Made by a program: the position numbers and the translations under genes. A DNA stretch of 5,425 bases from Chloroflexota bacterium. GTDB lineage: Bacteria; Chloroflexota; Dehalococcoidia; SM23-28-2; RBG-16-64-32. The DNA lies in assembly GCA_005880055.1 (NCBI GenBank), contig VBJS01000142.1, forward strand, positions 1-5,425, in the 5' to 3' direction. Below, in pieces: positions 5,145-5,425 of the stretch; the first letter of the stretch is position 1; every line of letters begins with the position of its first letter. The notes under the pieces are model-generated. The model was given only the letters and a program-made list of their open reading frames with translations, made no database searches and was not told where the DNA came from.

Positions 5145-5174
5145 TGCCTCCGATGGACGAAGAGCGATTATAAT
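5145..5174 (+). promoter_or_regulatory. Promoter of the SnoaL-like gene
   Basis: A perfect TATAAT lies at 5169-5174, which would start transcription near 5181 and leave a leader of about 36 bases. The -35 is weak: TGCCTC at 5145-5150 with an 18-base spacer. A better-looking TTGCGA (5138-5143) is 25 bases away, too far. No extended -10 TG is present. An activator may assist. Confidence 0.5.
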
Positions 5175-5204
5175 CTGAAAGCGACAAGCCGCCCTGGAGT
5201 GTTG

Positions 5205-5213
5205 AAGGAGGTG
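5205..5213 (+). promoter_or_regulatory. Strong ribosome binding site of the SnoaL-like gene
   Basis: AAGGAGGTG is a full anti-16S match, with GGAGG six bases before the GTG at 5218. It decides the GTG start over the out-of-frame GTG at 5211. Confidence 0.85.
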
Positions 5214-5217
5214 CCCC

Positions 5218-5425
5218 GTGTCCGACATTGGCAAGATCGCCCGAGAGAACGTGGAAGCATACAGCAGCGGGAACTGGGACCAACTGAAGGCGTCATTGTC
5301 CCCCGATTGCGTCTATGACGAGATTGGGACGCAGCGGAAGATGAAGGGTGCTGACGAGTTGGTACAGGCCTATCAGGCTTGGAAGCAGGCTATCCCGGAC
5401 GGCAAAGGGACGATCAAGGACACGC
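5218..5425 (+). CDS. SnoaL-like (NTF2-fold) small protein, N-terminal part
   Basis: Starts at GTG and runs off the window after 69 codons. The visible part (SDIGKIARENVEAYSSGNWD, later CVYDEIGTQRKMKGADELVQ and AYQAWKQAIPDGKGTIKD) has the SnoaL-like pattern. An N-terminal helix carries a 'G-D/N-W' turn. A strand with 'Y-D-E-x-G-T' follows, then 'G-ad-e-l-x-q-a-y-q-x-W' and a 'pD' motif before the next strand. Members are about 130-150 residues, so roughly half is missing. The fold is an alpha+beta barrel binding small hydrophobic molecules. Some members are polyketide or ester cyclases, and many others are of unknown role, so a specific reaction cannot be assigned. The protein is cytoplasmic, with no signal peptide. 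It has its own promoter and ribosome binding site 230 bases after the protease and is probably independent of it. Confidence 0.7.
   Translation, partial: MSDIGKIARENVEAYSSGNWDQLKASLSPDCVYDEIGTQRKMKGADELVQAYQAWKQAIPDGKGTIKDT

Noticed and set aside
4747..5283. Minus-strand frame with a Gly-Val repeat resembling an elastin-like protein
   Set aside because: The GVGVG pattern is just the complement of the protease's Pro-Thr codons. The rest crosses non-coding DNA and the SnoaL-like start.
1..5425. CRISPR array, insertion sequence, tRNA, rRNA, or phage or defence module
   Set aside because: No regularly spaced repeats, transposase motifs, terminal inverted repeats, or cloverleaf or rRNA signatures were seen. 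The repeats found are single pairs.

Overview
This GC-rich window carries bacterial genes, most of them on the plus strand, and reads as a stretch of chromosome from a soil or sediment bacterium. A Chloroflexota-like host is my best guess. It rests on repeated class III cyclase homology domains, a secreted thermitase-type protease with a long Pro-Thr tail, and mixed GTG/ATG starts behind strong GGAGG ribosome binding sites. No ribosomal or other marker gene is present, so the phylum call is tentative.

Layout. Bases 1-66 are the C-terminal end of a class III nucleotide cyclase domain protein. Its stop overlaps the GTG start of a second gene (63-971) encoding two cyclase homology domains in tandem. 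Domain 1 looks complete. Domain 2 is broken near base 890 by a frameshift that fits a net loss of about 26 nt, and its C-terminal third continues in another frame to 1080. After an 81-base gap with an inverted repeat comes an intact FAD-dependent oxidoreductase of the sulfide:quinone reductase-like type (1162-2307) with a very good ribosome binding site. Downstream, 2406-2576 is an unmistakable but double-frameshifted remnant of another cyclase domain. It is overlapped from the minus strand by a small four-cysteine protein (2560-2745).

The stretch 2746-3268 has no convincing long gene. It contains several unexplained signals: a sigma70-like promoter on the minus strand, a palindrome at its predicted start site, a micro-ORF with a hydrophobic segment interrupted by an in-frame TAG, and a 12-bp direct repeat with a 42-bp period upstream of the protease gene.

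A secreted, cysteine-rich subtilisin-family protease follows (3269-4984), with a C-terminal beta-sandwich-like domain and a Pro-Thr tail. The window ends in the start of a SnoaL-like small protein (from 5218), preceded by a TATAAT box and an AAGGAGGTG ribosome binding site.

How the genes relate. The cyclase fragments form one decaying signalling cluster, probably remnants of local duplication. The oxidoreductase, protease and SnoaL-like genes each appear to be separate transcription units. I see no defence system, mobile element, CRISPR array, tRNA or rRNA. The most unusual points are the cyclase erosion, the disulfide-rich protease, and the regulatory-looking region 2807-3173.
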